In this document: positions 17,865-26,920 of the stretch, piece after piece
Layout: each line of letters begins with the position of its first letter
Numbering within the stretch: the stretch's first letter is position 1
Origin: Candidatus Cloacimonadota bacterium
Lineage (GTDB): Bacteria; Cloacimonadota; Cloacimonadia; Cloacimonadales; TCS61
DNA: 64,000 nucleotides
NCBI GenBank assembly: GCA_021734835.1
Contig: JAIPIH010000007.1
Coordinates: forward strand, 53,260 to 117,259
Direction of reading: 5' to 3'
The notes under the pieces: generated by a model
Seen by the model: the letters and a program-made list of their open reading frames with translations, nothing else
What the model was told of the DNA's origin: nothing
The model's database searches: none
Made by a program: the position numbers and the translations under genes

Positions 17865-19892
17865 TTAACTTAATTTCTTCTTTATCAATTCTTTAAGTAA
17901 ATCTTCTGCCGGAATAAAAGGTAAGGTTATATGGTCAGTGTTTTGAAATTCCATATTATGTTCTATCACTGTTTCTATGGAATTTTCATTTCTGGCCCAA
18001 GCTCTTCTGGCAACTCCACACATTACATCCCAGGGAATTGCTTGTTTAAGAATATTATCGACTCTTTCACTACCGTCTAAAACCATTCCAAATCCGCTAT
18101 TAGATACCTTCCCAATACCTACACCGCCCCCATTATGCAAAGTAACCATGCTCATGCCGCGCGCTGCATTTCCGGCATAACATTCGGTACTCATCTCAGC
18201 CATTATATTGGAACCATCTAATATATTGGAAGTCTCTCGGTAAGGGGAATCGGTTCCGCCTGTATCATGGTGATCTCTGCCCAGCATGATCGGTCCGACA
18301 ATATTATCGCGAACCATTTGATTGAATTTTAAGGCTATTGCTAATCTGCCAGGTGCATCCTGATACAATATTCTGGCTTGAGTTCCAACAACCAGTTTAT
18401 TTTTCATAGCATCTCGCACCCATACGTAATTATCCGTATCCTGATAACGAAGTTCCTTCCTAATATTTTTAATGATTTCGGCTGCTGAATTGTCAGTTTT
18501 AACCAGATCGCTTTCTTTCCCGGATAAGCATACCCAGCGGAAAGGGCCATAGCCAAAATCGAATAATTCCGGACCTAATATATCTTCAACATAACTCGGG
18601 AAAATAAAGCCTTCATAGGTGTTTTCCCCATTTTTAGCGACCTCTTTTACACCTGTGTCATAAACTGCTTTTAAAAAGCTATTGCCATAATCAAAAAAGT
18701 AAGTTCCTTGCTGAGTAAGTTGCTTAACATAGTGATAATGTTTAGTAAGGGAATTATTTACAAGTTTAACGAATTCTTTTCTGTTCTCGGACAGCATTTT
18801 TGTTCGCTCTTTAAAAGTAAGACCTTGAGGGCAATAGCCTCCTTCGTAGGCGGCGTGACAAGAAGTTTGGTCGGAGAGAAGATCTATTCGTATTTTGTTT
18901 TTAACTGCAAATTCTAAAAGATCTACAATGTTACCATGATAAGCAATTGAAATACTTCCTTTATTTACTAAATATTGTTTTGCTAAATTGAAAGCTCTTT
19001 CCGGAGATTTTACGACTTCTCCAACCCAGCCCTGCTCATGACGCGTTTTAATCCGAGAAATATCAACTTCTGCGAAAATCCCAACTCCCTGAGCTATTTC
19101 AACAGCCTTGGGCTGAGCACCACTCATGCCGCCTAATCCGGATGAAACAAATAATTTCCCCGCTAAATTCCCTGTCTCCGAAACACCAAGCTTTAATCTC
19201 CCAGCGATAAGAATAGTATTATAGGTGCCATGAACGATACCTTGAGGGCCAATGTACATCCAGCCGCCGGCAGTCATCTGACCATAATTTGCAACACCGA
19301 GAGCATTAGCTCTGTTAAAGTCTTCCTGATTATCAAATTCTCCTATCATCAAGCCATTTGTATTAATCACTCGGGGAGCTTGGGGAGATGATTTAAAAAG
19401 TCCCAAAGGATGCCCACTCATCACTACTAAAGTATTTTCCTGAGTAAGATTTTCCAAATATTTTTTGATCAACAGATATTGCATCCAATTCTGGCACACC
19501 GATCCAGTTTCACCATAGGTAACCAATTCATAAGGATATAAGGCTGTAGCAAAATCGAGATTGTTGTCGATCATTACCTGAAAAGCCTTTCCTTCAAGAC
19601 ATTTGCCTTTGTATTCATTAACAGGTTTTCCCCAGAGATTACCAGCTGGCCTGAAACGATAACCATAAATGTGACCATGTTCTATGAGTTCATCCAAAAA
19701 TTCCGCTGCTAGTTTATCATGTAATTGTTCAGGGATATATCTCAGAGCATTTTTTAAGGCAAGTTCAATTTCCTGTTTGTTCAGATCCATTTCACGTCGA
19801 GGAGCTCTGCGTATGCCTTCTGCAAATTCTGGGTATTCAGGTAACACAGCATCCAATTTTATTGTCATCGATTTAGCTATTTTAGAATTCAC
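17865..19892 (-). CDS. hutU: Urocanate hydratase, long form
   Basis: HutU converts urocanate to 4-imidazolone-5-propionate with NAD+ as electrophile, step two of histidine degradation. The 675 residues match the long type found in Bacteroidetes, Clostridia and animals rather than the 555-residue proteobacterial type. Visible blocks are YGQMTAGGWMYIGPQGIVHG, the NAD-binding GLGGMSGAQPKA (about 250), DQTSCHAAYEGGYCP, and HHDTGGTDSPYRET followed by LHNGGGVGIG. The start is a GTG at 19892, which overlaps the TGA of the upstream gene as GTGA, with GGAGAA nine bases before. Translation is therefore likely coupled to that unknown gene. Confidence 0.96.
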   Translation of the reverse strand: MNSKIAKSMTIKLDAVLPEYPEFAEGIRRAPRREMDLNKQEIELALKNALRYIPEQLHDKLAAEFLDELIEHGHIYGYRFRPAGNLWGKPVNEYKGKCLEGKAFQVMIDNNLDFATALYPYELVTYGETGSVCQNWMQYLLIKKYLENLTQENTLVVMSGHPLGLFKSSPQAPRVINTNGLMIGEFDNQEDFNRANALGVANYGQMTAGGWMYIGPQGIVHGTYNTILIAGRLKLGVSETGNLAGKLFVSSGLGGMSGAQPKAVEIAQGVGIFAEVDISRIKTRHEQGWVGEVVKSPERAFNLAKQYLVNKGSISIAYHGNIVDLLEFAVKNKIRIDLLSDQTSCHAAYEGGYCPQGLTFKERTKMLSENRKEFVKLVNNSLTKHYHYVKQLTQQGTYFFDYGNSFLKAVYDTGVKEVAKNGENTYEGFIFPSYVEDILGPELFDFGYGPFRWVCLSGKESDLVKTDNSAAEIIKNIRKELRYQDTDNYVWVRDAMKNKLVVGTQARILYQDAPGRLAIALKFNQMVRDNIVGPIMLGRDHHDTGGTDSPYRETSNILDGSNIMAEMSTECYAGNAARGMSMVTLHNGGGVGIGKVSNSGFGMVLDGSERVDNILKQAIPWDVMCGVARRAWARNENSIETVIEHNMEFQNTDHITLPFIPAEDLLKELIKKKLS

Positions 19893-20710
19893 TTATATTT
19901 TCTCCGGCTGATTATTAAATTGTTCTTTATTGCTTCCTGAGAAATTGTGTATTTTTCAAAAATAATGTCGTTGATCAGCTTATCAAGTTCATCAACCTTA
20001 TCAGGAGCAATATTATTATCATTATCATTTATCAACTCGCATACATGATCAATACTTGTTGATTCCAGGTCAGGAATAAAATCTTTCTCCAGCTTTTCTG
20101 TTAGGATGATCATTCTAGCTTTACTGAAAGAATTTTTTGCCATTTGTGCTAAATAATTTGAATAAAGCATTTGTTCCTCTTTGAAAACTTTAAATGATTG
20201 AAATATAATTAAAGGAAGCATGCTCTTATGATTTTCAAAATTTCTTTTCCCGCTGATCCGGAATCTAATATCTATCTTTTGACCTAAGAGAAGTATCGTT
20301 GGTGAAATTGATTGTTTGAACTTTAAATTATTTTCTAACGAATTGAAACTTTGAGGTTGAAAAGAATAGTTCATATTAAATTTCCCGCTTCCCCAAAATA
20401 TCCCGGTGTGATCAACTATGCTCTTTCTTCTCATAATCACTGAAATCAGATCATGCAGGTAATTAACAGAATATACCAGCGAGTCATCAGAAAAACCTCT
20501 TGAATTGGATTTATTGAATTTATATTTATTTTTGATTATTGATTTTCTGAATACGTTAAGTTTATCAACTATATCTTTATTTGCGCCATTACTTTCTTCA
20601 ATTGACTTTAGGAAGTTTTGCCATTTAATGTTGATCTCATGTAGATACATTTTATTAACGGGATTTTTTTCTTCTTTTAGTAATTTTTCTAAAATTTCTT
20701 TATAAAACAT
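19889..20710 (-). CDS. Uncharacterised protein coupled to hutU (weak Bpu10I-like resemblance)
   Basis: This 273-residue soluble protein is rich in Asn, Lys and Ile. Its stop overlaps the hutU GTG start. I do not recognise it firmly. The order of elements recalls Bpu10I-type restriction endonucleases: a GIFWGSGKF segment, a strand KIDIRFRI, then LPLIIFQSFKVFKEEQM, ARMIILTEKL and TSIDHV where that family has an (E)xK-bearing strand and a final ID-V/I block. If so, the acidic catalytic residues appear lost and no methyltransferase gene is nearby, so it would be a non-cutting relative. A regulator or chaperone of histidine degradation is equally possible. AGAGGAAA precedes the ATG. Confidence 0.7.
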   Translation of the reverse strand: MFYKEILEKLLKEEKNPVNKMYLHEINIKWQNFLKSIEESNGANKDIVDKLNVFRKSIIKNKYKFNKSNSRGFSDDSLVYSVNYLHDLISVIMRRKSIVDHTGIFWGSGKFNMNYSFQPQSFNSLENNLKFKQSISPTILLLGQKIDIRFRISGKRNFENHKSMLPLIIFQSFKVFKEEQMLYSNYLAQMAKNSFSKARMIILTEKLEKDFIPDLESTSIDHVCELINDNDNNIAPDKVDELDKLINDIIFEKYTISQEAIKNNLIISRRKYK

Positions 20711-20864
20711 TTTTCCTCTTTTATGAACTATAGGATTTATAGTTAATAGTTTATGTGCGAATATTTACACTCATCTTAATTTTGTCAATTGTCTTATTAG
20801 TTATTTATACAATTATTGAGTTGACAACTTATTATCACTAATAACACTTTTCGGCGAGGATTAA
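20711..20864. promoter_or_regulatory. Divergent control region between the hutU unit and the amidohydrolase
   Basis: The 154-base gap holds TTGACA on the minus strand (20788-20783) and on the plus strand (20821-20826). The plus-strand hexamer lies inside the 11-bp palindrome AGTTGACAACT (20819-20829), a possible operator shared by the two units. No TATAAT at standard spacing is evident. Confidence 0.4.
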
Positions 20865-22211
20865 ATGGTTTTAATAAAAAATGCAAGCATTATGGCTGAC
20901 GGGATTATCCGGAAGAGTGATATCCTATTTAATGAAAAAATCTTAGAGTTGGCAAAAGAGATTGTCACATCTGCCGAAGTCAAGGTAATTGATTTGGATG
21001 GTAAGCTGCTCATTCCGGGATGTATAGATGCTCATGTTCATTTCAATGATCCCGGTTTCACACAAAGGGAAAATTTCACTTCCGGCACTGAAGCTGCAGC
21101 TTGTGGAGGCATAACAACTGTTATTGATATGCCCTGTACCTCAATCCCAGCTGTAACGAATGTAGAGAATTTGAAAACCAAATTATCTGTTATCAACTCT
21201 AAATCTCTGGTTGATTTTGCGCTTTGGGGTGGTATCAGGAGAAATGACTTCCCGATTAAAGAAGAAACAATAGCAAAACTTTGGTCGGAAGGAGTCGTCG
21301 GATTTAAAATTTATACTATTTCCGGAATGGAATCATTTGAAGCCTTAACCTACGATGACATAAAAAGTATTTTCAATGACTTTCCTAAGATCTTATTTGC
21401 TTTCCATGCGGAAGATAAAAAAATTATTGTTGAGGCGGAAAATAATTTAACCAACGAAGAAAAAAAATTACCCGAAAATTATATAAAAATGAGACCTGTA
21501 AAAGCCGAATTTATTGCAGTGAAACAAATTCTATCTTCCCTCTCTGAAAATAACAGTGCCCATTTTGTCCATATTAGCAGCAAAAAAGCAGCTGAACTCA
21601 TTTTACAGAGTAAAGAAAATTCAGACATAACTTTTGAAACCTGTCCTCATTATTTACAATTCATTGCTGCTGATATTCCTATATTAAAAGGAAGAGTAAA
21701 AACCGCGCCGCCTGTTAAATTCAAAGATGATAAAGAATTTTTGAGGAATTGTTTAAAAATTGATCAACTTGATTTCGTTACGACTGATCATGCCGGCTCT
21801 GACTATAAAACCGGAAAAGAATTTGATAACTTTTCAAAAGTATATAATGGTATCCCTGGTACAGAATTGATGATACCATATATATTCTCAGAATTTTATC
21901 TTAAAGAAAAGGTAAACTTAAGAACAATAATTAAAATCACATCAGAAAATGCAGCTAAACGATTTGGACTGTACCCTAATAAAGGCAGTCTAAAAATAGG
22001 AACAGATGCGGATTTCACAATTATCGACCTGAATAGATCGTTTAAAGTTGATGAATCCAAGTTACATTCCCTTGGTAAATATTCTCCGTTTGATCAAAAA
22101 ATATTTAACTGCTCTGTCGATAGAACTATTGTTAGAGGTAAAACTGTTTTTGATCGAGAACATGGTATTATGCAATCACCGGGCTTTGGAAAATTTATCC
22201 GCCGAATATAG
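20865..22211 (+). CDS. Allantoinase/hydantoinase-like cyclic amidohydrolase
   Basis: This 448-residue amidohydrolase of the dihydroorotase/allantoinase group hydrolyses cyclic amides with two metals. Ligands are visible: HxH in DAHVHFND, the carboxylated Lys in GFKIYT, His in FHAED and VHISSKK, and Asp in TTDHAG. The Arg of dihydroorotase HxHxRxPG is Asn here (HVHFNDPG), and its MPNTxP Asn is Cys (MPCTSIP), so orotate synthesis is unlikely. The C-terminal KYSPFDQ and TIVRGKTVFD resemble allantoinases. It is divergent from the hutU unit, and its stop lies one base from the convergent neighbour's stop. The substrate is unknown. Confidence 0.85.
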   Translation: MVLIKNASIMADGIIRKSDILFNEKILELAKEIVTSAEVKVIDLDGKLLIPGCIDAHVHFNDPGFTQRENFTSGTEAAACGGITTVIDMPCTSIPAVTNVENLKTKLSVINSKSLVDFALWGGIRRNDFPIKEETIAKLWSEGVVGFKIYTISGMESFEALTYDDIKSIFNDFPKILFAFHAEDKKIIVEAENNLTNEEKKLPENYIKMRPVKAEFIAVKQILSSLSENNSAHFVHISSKKAAELILQSKENSDITFETCPHYLQFIAADIPILKGRVKTAPPVKFKDDKEFLRNCLKIDQLDFVTTDHAGSDYKTGKEFDNFSKVYNGIPGTELMIPYIFSEFYLKEKVNLRTIIKITSENAAKRFGLYPNKGSLKIGTDADFTIIDLNRSFKVDESKLHSLGKYSPFDQKIFNCSVDRTIVRGKTVFDREHGIMQSPGFGKFIRRI

Positions 22212-22212
22212 A

Positions 22213-24288
22213 TTATTTAAGCAGCAAGCATTTCCTTACTGCTTCAGATTTACCCTCAACGGATAATTTGAAGTAATACACACCAGAACTTACTGATTTG
22301 CCAGAGTTATCATTTCCATTCCAAACTACTGAATGATGTCCTTTATCAATTTCACTATTAACAAGTAACTTTACTTCTTGTCCTTTTATGTTGTAGATTG
22401 TCAGTTCAACTTTATTTTCATTTGGAATTGAAAAAGAAATCGTTGTTGTAGGATTGAAAGGATTTGGATAGTTGGAGATCAGGGTTGTAGTATAAATAAT
22501 ATCTTCTTCAAGACCGCTAGAAATCTCAACATCATTGCTGTTGCGCGGTTCAATTTTAAATTCTCCATATGTAAAATCCACTATACCTTTCACATCGTAA
22601 ATTCCACCAATATTAGGAGCAAAAGCATACATCAGGTCATTGATCATAACTTCACCGGAACCATCATCCACGAGCCATTCCCCATAACCGGAATCATAGC
22701 TGAGACATTCTGCATTACTGATTTCTACAAGAACGCCCTCGTAATCTTCTTGATTAACTTCAAAAGTAAGTAAATTAGAGGCTGCGGGAATATCATTTCC
22801 GGTTGAGACAACAGAATATTCCACCACATCTGTTAATTCTGTTTTTTCGTAATACTCAGCAACAGTTGCCTGAATTGTAATTTCATCTCCTAAGTTAACA
22901 TCGAAACCACCATACTGGTAAACGCAGATACCATTCCAAGCTCCAGCCCCATCCTGAAGGAAAAATCCATTGTCATAGACGCCTGTAACAATACCATAAG
23001 TAATAACTTCTTGCCCTTCTAAGGGAGAAGGACCGATTGTAGAAAACTGAATCTCATTGATAGTAGTTTCCGCTACCGGTTCAACAATGAAAAATGGGTT
23101 GTTACTTTCGTCATTTGGTTCGCCGCTTATTTGATCCGAGATGACTATTCTGTAAGTACCCAGAGCTTCGTCTTCAGGAATATTCCACAGCCATTCTCCA
23201 TCATTTTCAGTTGATTCAATCAAAACAGTTCGCAGTTGCAATTCCTCACTTTGTAACTCAATCTTTACAGTACCTGTCACATTAGAGCTTACCCACTGTA
23301 TAGATTGTTCCGTACCCTGCTGCCACTCTACTTCTATATTAGGAATTGTTAGGATAAGTAAAGGCTGAGTAGAAGCTACAGTTGTGAAATCGGCATAAAC
23401 TGGCAGGTGATCTGAAGCATAATACAAAGCCTCAGCTACTTCCGGAGATACTGATGAATTAGTTCCTTCATTTATTGACATATTGAAATGTTCGCCATCA
23501 TTGCCAAAGGGAGTAATGGAACTTTCTAAGTATTCTAATCCAACAGAATTATTCAATTGATAGGAAGATAAAATGAAATCAAATCTGTCATCAAGACCGC
23601 CGCTAGCACCACCACCGAATTGAGTGGTTCTTGTTGACTGTGTATGTGTTAGAACAAAATCACTGTTATCATGCCAGTTACCAACCTGATCAGAAAGATC
23701 TTCAGCTCTGCCGATATTATTAGATTCATCGGCAATAAATTTTTGATACCCCGGCTCTGAGCTGGTATAAAAATTCATATCACCCGCAATAATGAATTCA
23801 GAGCCTTCAGGTAATAAATTCAAACGATTCCTTAGTTTTGTAACTTCTGCTAAACGAATTGCTTCATTTCCAGTACTAGCTTTCAGATGACAGCTATAAA
23901 ATCTGATCAGATTCCCATCAATGATCATCTCGAATTCCGAAAAATCCCTCAGGTCAGTACTAATCGTATCTTGTGAAGCAAAAGTGATTTGAGAGTTCTT
24001 ATAAATGAGAAAATTATTAGTATCGGGACCGTTAATGTAAACAGAGCCTGAATAATAATTATTACCATTATTAAGCGCATTTAATAATAATTCGCCGCCT
24101 GTTTCATCTTCAATTTCTTGCAAAAGAATAATATCTGCATCAATTTCATTTAAAATTGTTTCAAAGTAGGCGAGTCTGTCAGAATCGTTCCCGCCAAAAT
24201 TGAGAGCATTGTATGTTAAAACTCTAACTGATGCTGACAAAGATAAAGTTATTACTAATACGATTATTGTTAATAGTGACTTTTTCAT
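22213..24288 (-). CDS. Secreted endonuclease/exonuclease/phosphatase protein with OB-fold and Por-type sorting tail
   Basis: This 691-residue protein has a signal peptide (about 1-20). The EEP domain (about 20-300) shows LTYNALNFGG, ILLQEIED, IAGDMNF and SDHLPVY, the Asn, Glu, Asp/Asn and Asp-His catalytic set. A beta domain of the Kre9/KNH kind follows (about 305-400, IQWVSSNVTGTV). An OB-fold-like domain comes next (about 410-575, YGIVTGVYDNGFFLQDG), as in secreted nucleases. The C-terminal 85 residues are the sorting domain, beginning NYPNPFNPTTTISFSIP and ending KCLLLK. It probably acts at or outside the surface on nucleic acid or phosphoesters, perhaps for phosphate or nucleotide scavenging. 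Confidence 0.88.
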   Translation of the reverse strand: MKKSLLTIIVLVITLSLSASVRVLTYNALNFGGNDSDRLAYFETILNEIDADIILLQEIEDETGGELLLNALNNGNNYYSGSVYINGPDTNNFLIYKNSQITFASQDTISTDLRDFSEFEMIIDGNLIRFYSCHLKASTGNEAIRLAEVTKLRNRLNLLPEGSEFIIAGDMNFYTSSEPGYQKFIADESNNIGRAEDLSDQVGNWHDNSDFVLTHTQSTRTTQFGGGASGGLDDRFDFILSSYQLNNSVGLEYLESSITPFGNDGEHFNMSINEGTNSSVSPEVAEALYYASDHLPVYADFTTVASTQPLLILTIPNIEVEWQQGTEQSIQWVSSNVTGTVKIELQSEELQLRTVLIESTENDGEWLWNIPEDEALGTYRIVISDQISGEPNDESNNPFFIVEPVAETTINEIQFSTIGPSPLEGQEVITYGIVTGVYDNGFFLQDGAGAWNGICVYQYGGFDVNLGDEITIQATVAEYYEKTELTDVVEYSVVSTGNDIPAASNLLTFEVNQEDYEGVLVEISNAECLSYDSGYGEWLVDDGSGEVMINDLMYAFAPNIGGIYDVKGIVDFTYGEFKIEPRNSNDVEISSGLEEDIIYTTTLISNYPNPFNPTTTISFSIPNENKVELTIYNIKGQEVKLLVNSEIDKGHHSVVWNGNDNSGKSVSSGVYYFKLSVEGKSEAVRKCLLLK

Positions 24289-24362
24289 AAATTCCTTCCT
24301 AATAAATTAGGGCAGGCCGTGCCTACCCTGTATTTTTTTCTTTATTGATAATATAATCTATT

Positions 24363-26615
24363 TTAACACTTAGACCAACCGCATGAATTACATTTCAAGC
24401 ATCCTTCGCTGTGTTCTATAGTACTACCGCAGTCCGGACAAGTCTTCATAGCGAGTTTAGATTTGCTTCTTGGTTTTGTCGAAGCTTTCTTATTGATTTT
24501 TTCTATATTTTCCAGTGAATCAGTATCCAATTCTAAAAAAGTTTCCAACGATTTAGCAATGCTATCAGCACAGGAAGTTACTATTTCGCCATTATTCCAC
24601 ATCGGAGAGGGACATCGAATTCCTTTTAACTGCCGAGCGATAGCACTAACTTTAACATTCGAACGTAGCAGAAGTGAGGTTAATCTGGCGATCGCTTCCA
24701 ATTGAGCGGAAGCGCAACCTCCAACTTTACCCATTTGAGTGAATATCTCGCAGGCTCCTTTTTCATCAGAATTTATGGTTATATACAAATGACCGCAGCC
24801 TGTTTCTATCCTTTGGGTCAAACCTGTAGTGATTTCTGGCCGCTCTCGAGGTGCTACTCTGTGACCATTTGCCGGTGTTTCCTTAATCTCACTTCCCACA
24901 TTAAGAACTTGATTTTCCCTACTTCCATCCCGATAAACTGTAACTCCCTTACAGCCTGATTCATAAGCAAGCTCGTAAGCCATTTTAATATCTTCTTTAG
25001 CAGCTTCTTTATTAAAGTTTATTGTCTTGGAAACGGCATTGTCTACATATTTTTGAAAAGCTCCCTGCATTTTAATATGCCATTTTGGCGAAATATCATG
25101 CGAGGTAACAAAAACTTTTTTTAGTTCTTCCGGAATTTCCTCTATGTGTGCTAGGCTGCCCTTGTCTGCCACTTTCTCCATTAACTCCTTGGAATATAAA
25201 CCCGCGGCTTTAACAGCCTGCTCAAAATAGGGATTGATATATAATAATTTGTTGCCGTCCATTACGTTTTTTACATAGACTAAAGAAAATTGTGGTTCAA
25301 TCCCGCCAGAAGTATTACAGATCATACTGATTGTTCCGGTCGGTGCAATAGTTGTAGTAGTAGCGTTACGGATGCCATCCTCAGCCATTTTATCATTTAG
25401 ATCTTTCCATTTCAGATTAATATCCTTTCTGATCAGTTTCTTCTCATCATAAATGCTGCCTTTGAAATTTTTAAATGATCCCTTCTCCCGGGCTAATTCT
25501 ACTGATCTTAGTTTAGAATGGAAATCTACGAATTCCATTAATTCTTCTGCCAAGCTGATGGCTTTATCGCTATTATAGGAAATTCCCAGTATAAAGAGAA
25601 GATCCGCCCACCCCATTATACCAAGACCTATTTTTCTATTTGATTTCACCATCGCATCAATTTCTTTGAGCGGAAATTTGGACATATCTATGACGCTGTC
25701 CAAAAAATCTACTGCGTCACGAGTGGCTTTTTTCAAAGCATCCCAGTTGATCTTTTTATTTTTCACAACGGCAGTTAAATTTAGAGATCCCAGATTACAA
25801 GCTTCATTTGGTAAGAGTGGTTGCTCACCACAAGGATTAGTAGATTCTATATAGCCTATATGCGGTGTGGGATTATGTTTATTTATTCTATCGAGAAAAA
25901 TGATGCCTGGCTCGCCATTTTGATGAGCCATTTTGACAATTAGCTCAAAAACATCACGAGCTTTAAGTTTATTTTTTACTTCCTTCGTATGCGGGGAAAC
26001 CAATTCATAATCACTATCTTCATAAACAGCTTTCATGAAATCCTCAGTTATCCCAACGCTAATATTGAAGTTAGTAAGTTCTTTTGTATTCTCTTTACAA
26101 GTAACAAATTCAAGAATTTGTGGATGATCTACATTAAGAATTGCCATATTAGCTCCGCGGCGTGTTCCCCCTTGCTTGACTGCATCTGTTGCAGAATTGA
26201 ATACTTTCAGGAACGAGATTGGACCGCTTGAGACACCGTTTGTACTTCTCACGCGAGCATCCGCTTCTCTTAACCGGGAAAAGCTAAAACCTGTACCACC
26301 GCCGCTTTTATGGATCAATGCAGCATTTTTTATTGATTCAAAAATGCTCTCCATACTATCCTCAAGCGGTAAAACAAAACATGCAGATAGCTGCTGAAGA
26401 TCGTGTCCAGCATTCATTAGTGTAGGTGAATTTGGTAGAAACTTACCGGAATCTAAAAGATCATAAAATTGTTTCTCTTTCTCTTTACTGCCATTGCTGA
26501 TATTTTTAGCAACGCGGGTGATCATCTTTGACCAATCTTCTATTGATTTTCCATTTTCATCTTTACGGAAATATCGCTTCTCAAGCACTGTTAGCGCGTT
26601 ATCTGATATCTGCAT
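24363..26615 (-). CDS. nrdJ: Adenosylcobalamin-dependent (class II) ribonucleoside-diphosphate reductase
   Basis: NrdJ reduces ribonucleotides to deoxyribonucleotides using a B12-derived radical and needs no oxygen. The 750-residue length fits. The redox Cys is in QLSACFVLPLEDS (Cys79), the active site NPCGEQPLLPNEACNLG lies near 260 (Asn, Cys, Glu), and TTTIAPTGTISMI near 430 is a family block. A zinc-ribbon-like tail has CPDCGS and CNSCGWSKC, the swinging-arm Cys for re-reduction. The start is set at ATG 26615, behind AGGAGA; an upstream in-frame ATG at 26693 lacks a binding site. I saw no cobalamin riboswitch in the 305-base gap upstream. Confidence 0.96.
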   Translation of the reverse strand: MQISDNALTVLEKRYFRKDENGKSIEDWSKMITRVAKNISNGSKEKEKQFYDLLDSGKFLPNSPTLMNAGHDLQQLSACFVLPLEDSMESIFESIKNAALIHKSGGGTGFSFSRLREADARVRSTNGVSSGPISFLKVFNSATDAVKQGGTRRGANMAILNVDHPQILEFVTCKENTKELTNFNISVGITEDFMKAVYEDSDYELVSPHTKEVKNKLKARDVFELIVKMAHQNGEPGIIFLDRINKHNPTPHIGYIESTNPCGEQPLLPNEACNLGSLNLTAVVKNKKINWDALKKATRDAVDFLDSVIDMSKFPLKEIDAMVKSNRKIGLGIMGWADLLFILGISYNSDKAISLAEELMEFVDFHSKLRSVELAREKGSFKNFKGSIYDEKKLIRKDINLKWKDLNDKMAEDGIRNATTTTIAPTGTISMICNTSGGIEPQFSLVYVKNVMDGNKLLYINPYFEQAVKAAGLYSKELMEKVADKGSLAHIEEIPEELKKVFVTSHDISPKWHIKMQGAFQKYVDNAVSKTINFNKEAAKEDIKMAYELAYESGCKGVTVYRDGSRENQVLNVGSEIKETPANGHRVAPRERPEITTGLTQRIETGCGHLYITINSDEKGACEIFTQMGKVGGCASAQLEAIARLTSLLLRSNVKVSAIARQLKGIRCPSPMWNNGEIVTSCADSIAKSLETFLELDTDSLENIEKINKKASTKPRSKSKLAMKTCPDCGSTIEHSEGCLKCNSCGWSKC

Positions 26616-26920
26616 ATAAGTCTCCTGACGATATAAAAATTTTTCTTCCACAAGATATTTGAGCAACTGAGTTAATAAACTCTTGATATACAAGAAGTTA
26701 TAGTGCTGAAGAACAAAATGCTAATCAAGAATATCTTATGATTTGGTGATTAATTTCCAGGTACTTAGCACTACTGTCAAGGTGAAATTATTAAGATAAA
26801 TTTGTAAAATACGTAGACCTTTTGATAATACTGATTTCAAAGTTAATTTTTTTTACCTTTCAATAATAATTGTTTTTTTGATGTATTAATAAGTTAATTT
26901 TAGGAAATAATGTCGGGATT
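26616..26920. other. Gene-free gap upstream of nrdJ
   Basis: No convincing gene is seen. On the minus strand TTGACA (26780-26775) could be the nrdJ -35 about 160 bases from the start. Beside it TAGTGCT repeats inverted (26701-26707 with 26767-26773), a possible leader hairpin or operator. The rest is AT-rich without clear structure. Confidence 0.4.

Noticed and set aside
19889..20710. Active restriction endonuclease system
   Set aside because: Catalytic acidic residues are not evident and there is no methyltransferase or specificity gene nearby.
20865..22211. Dihydroorotase (pyrC)
   Set aside because: The substrate-binding Arg and Asn of dihydroorotases are replaced, although the metal site is intact.
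26616..26920. Cobalamin riboswitch before nrdJ
   Set aside because: A B12-dependent enzyme invites it, but I found no B12-box-like conserved block in either half of the gap, only AT-rich sequence.
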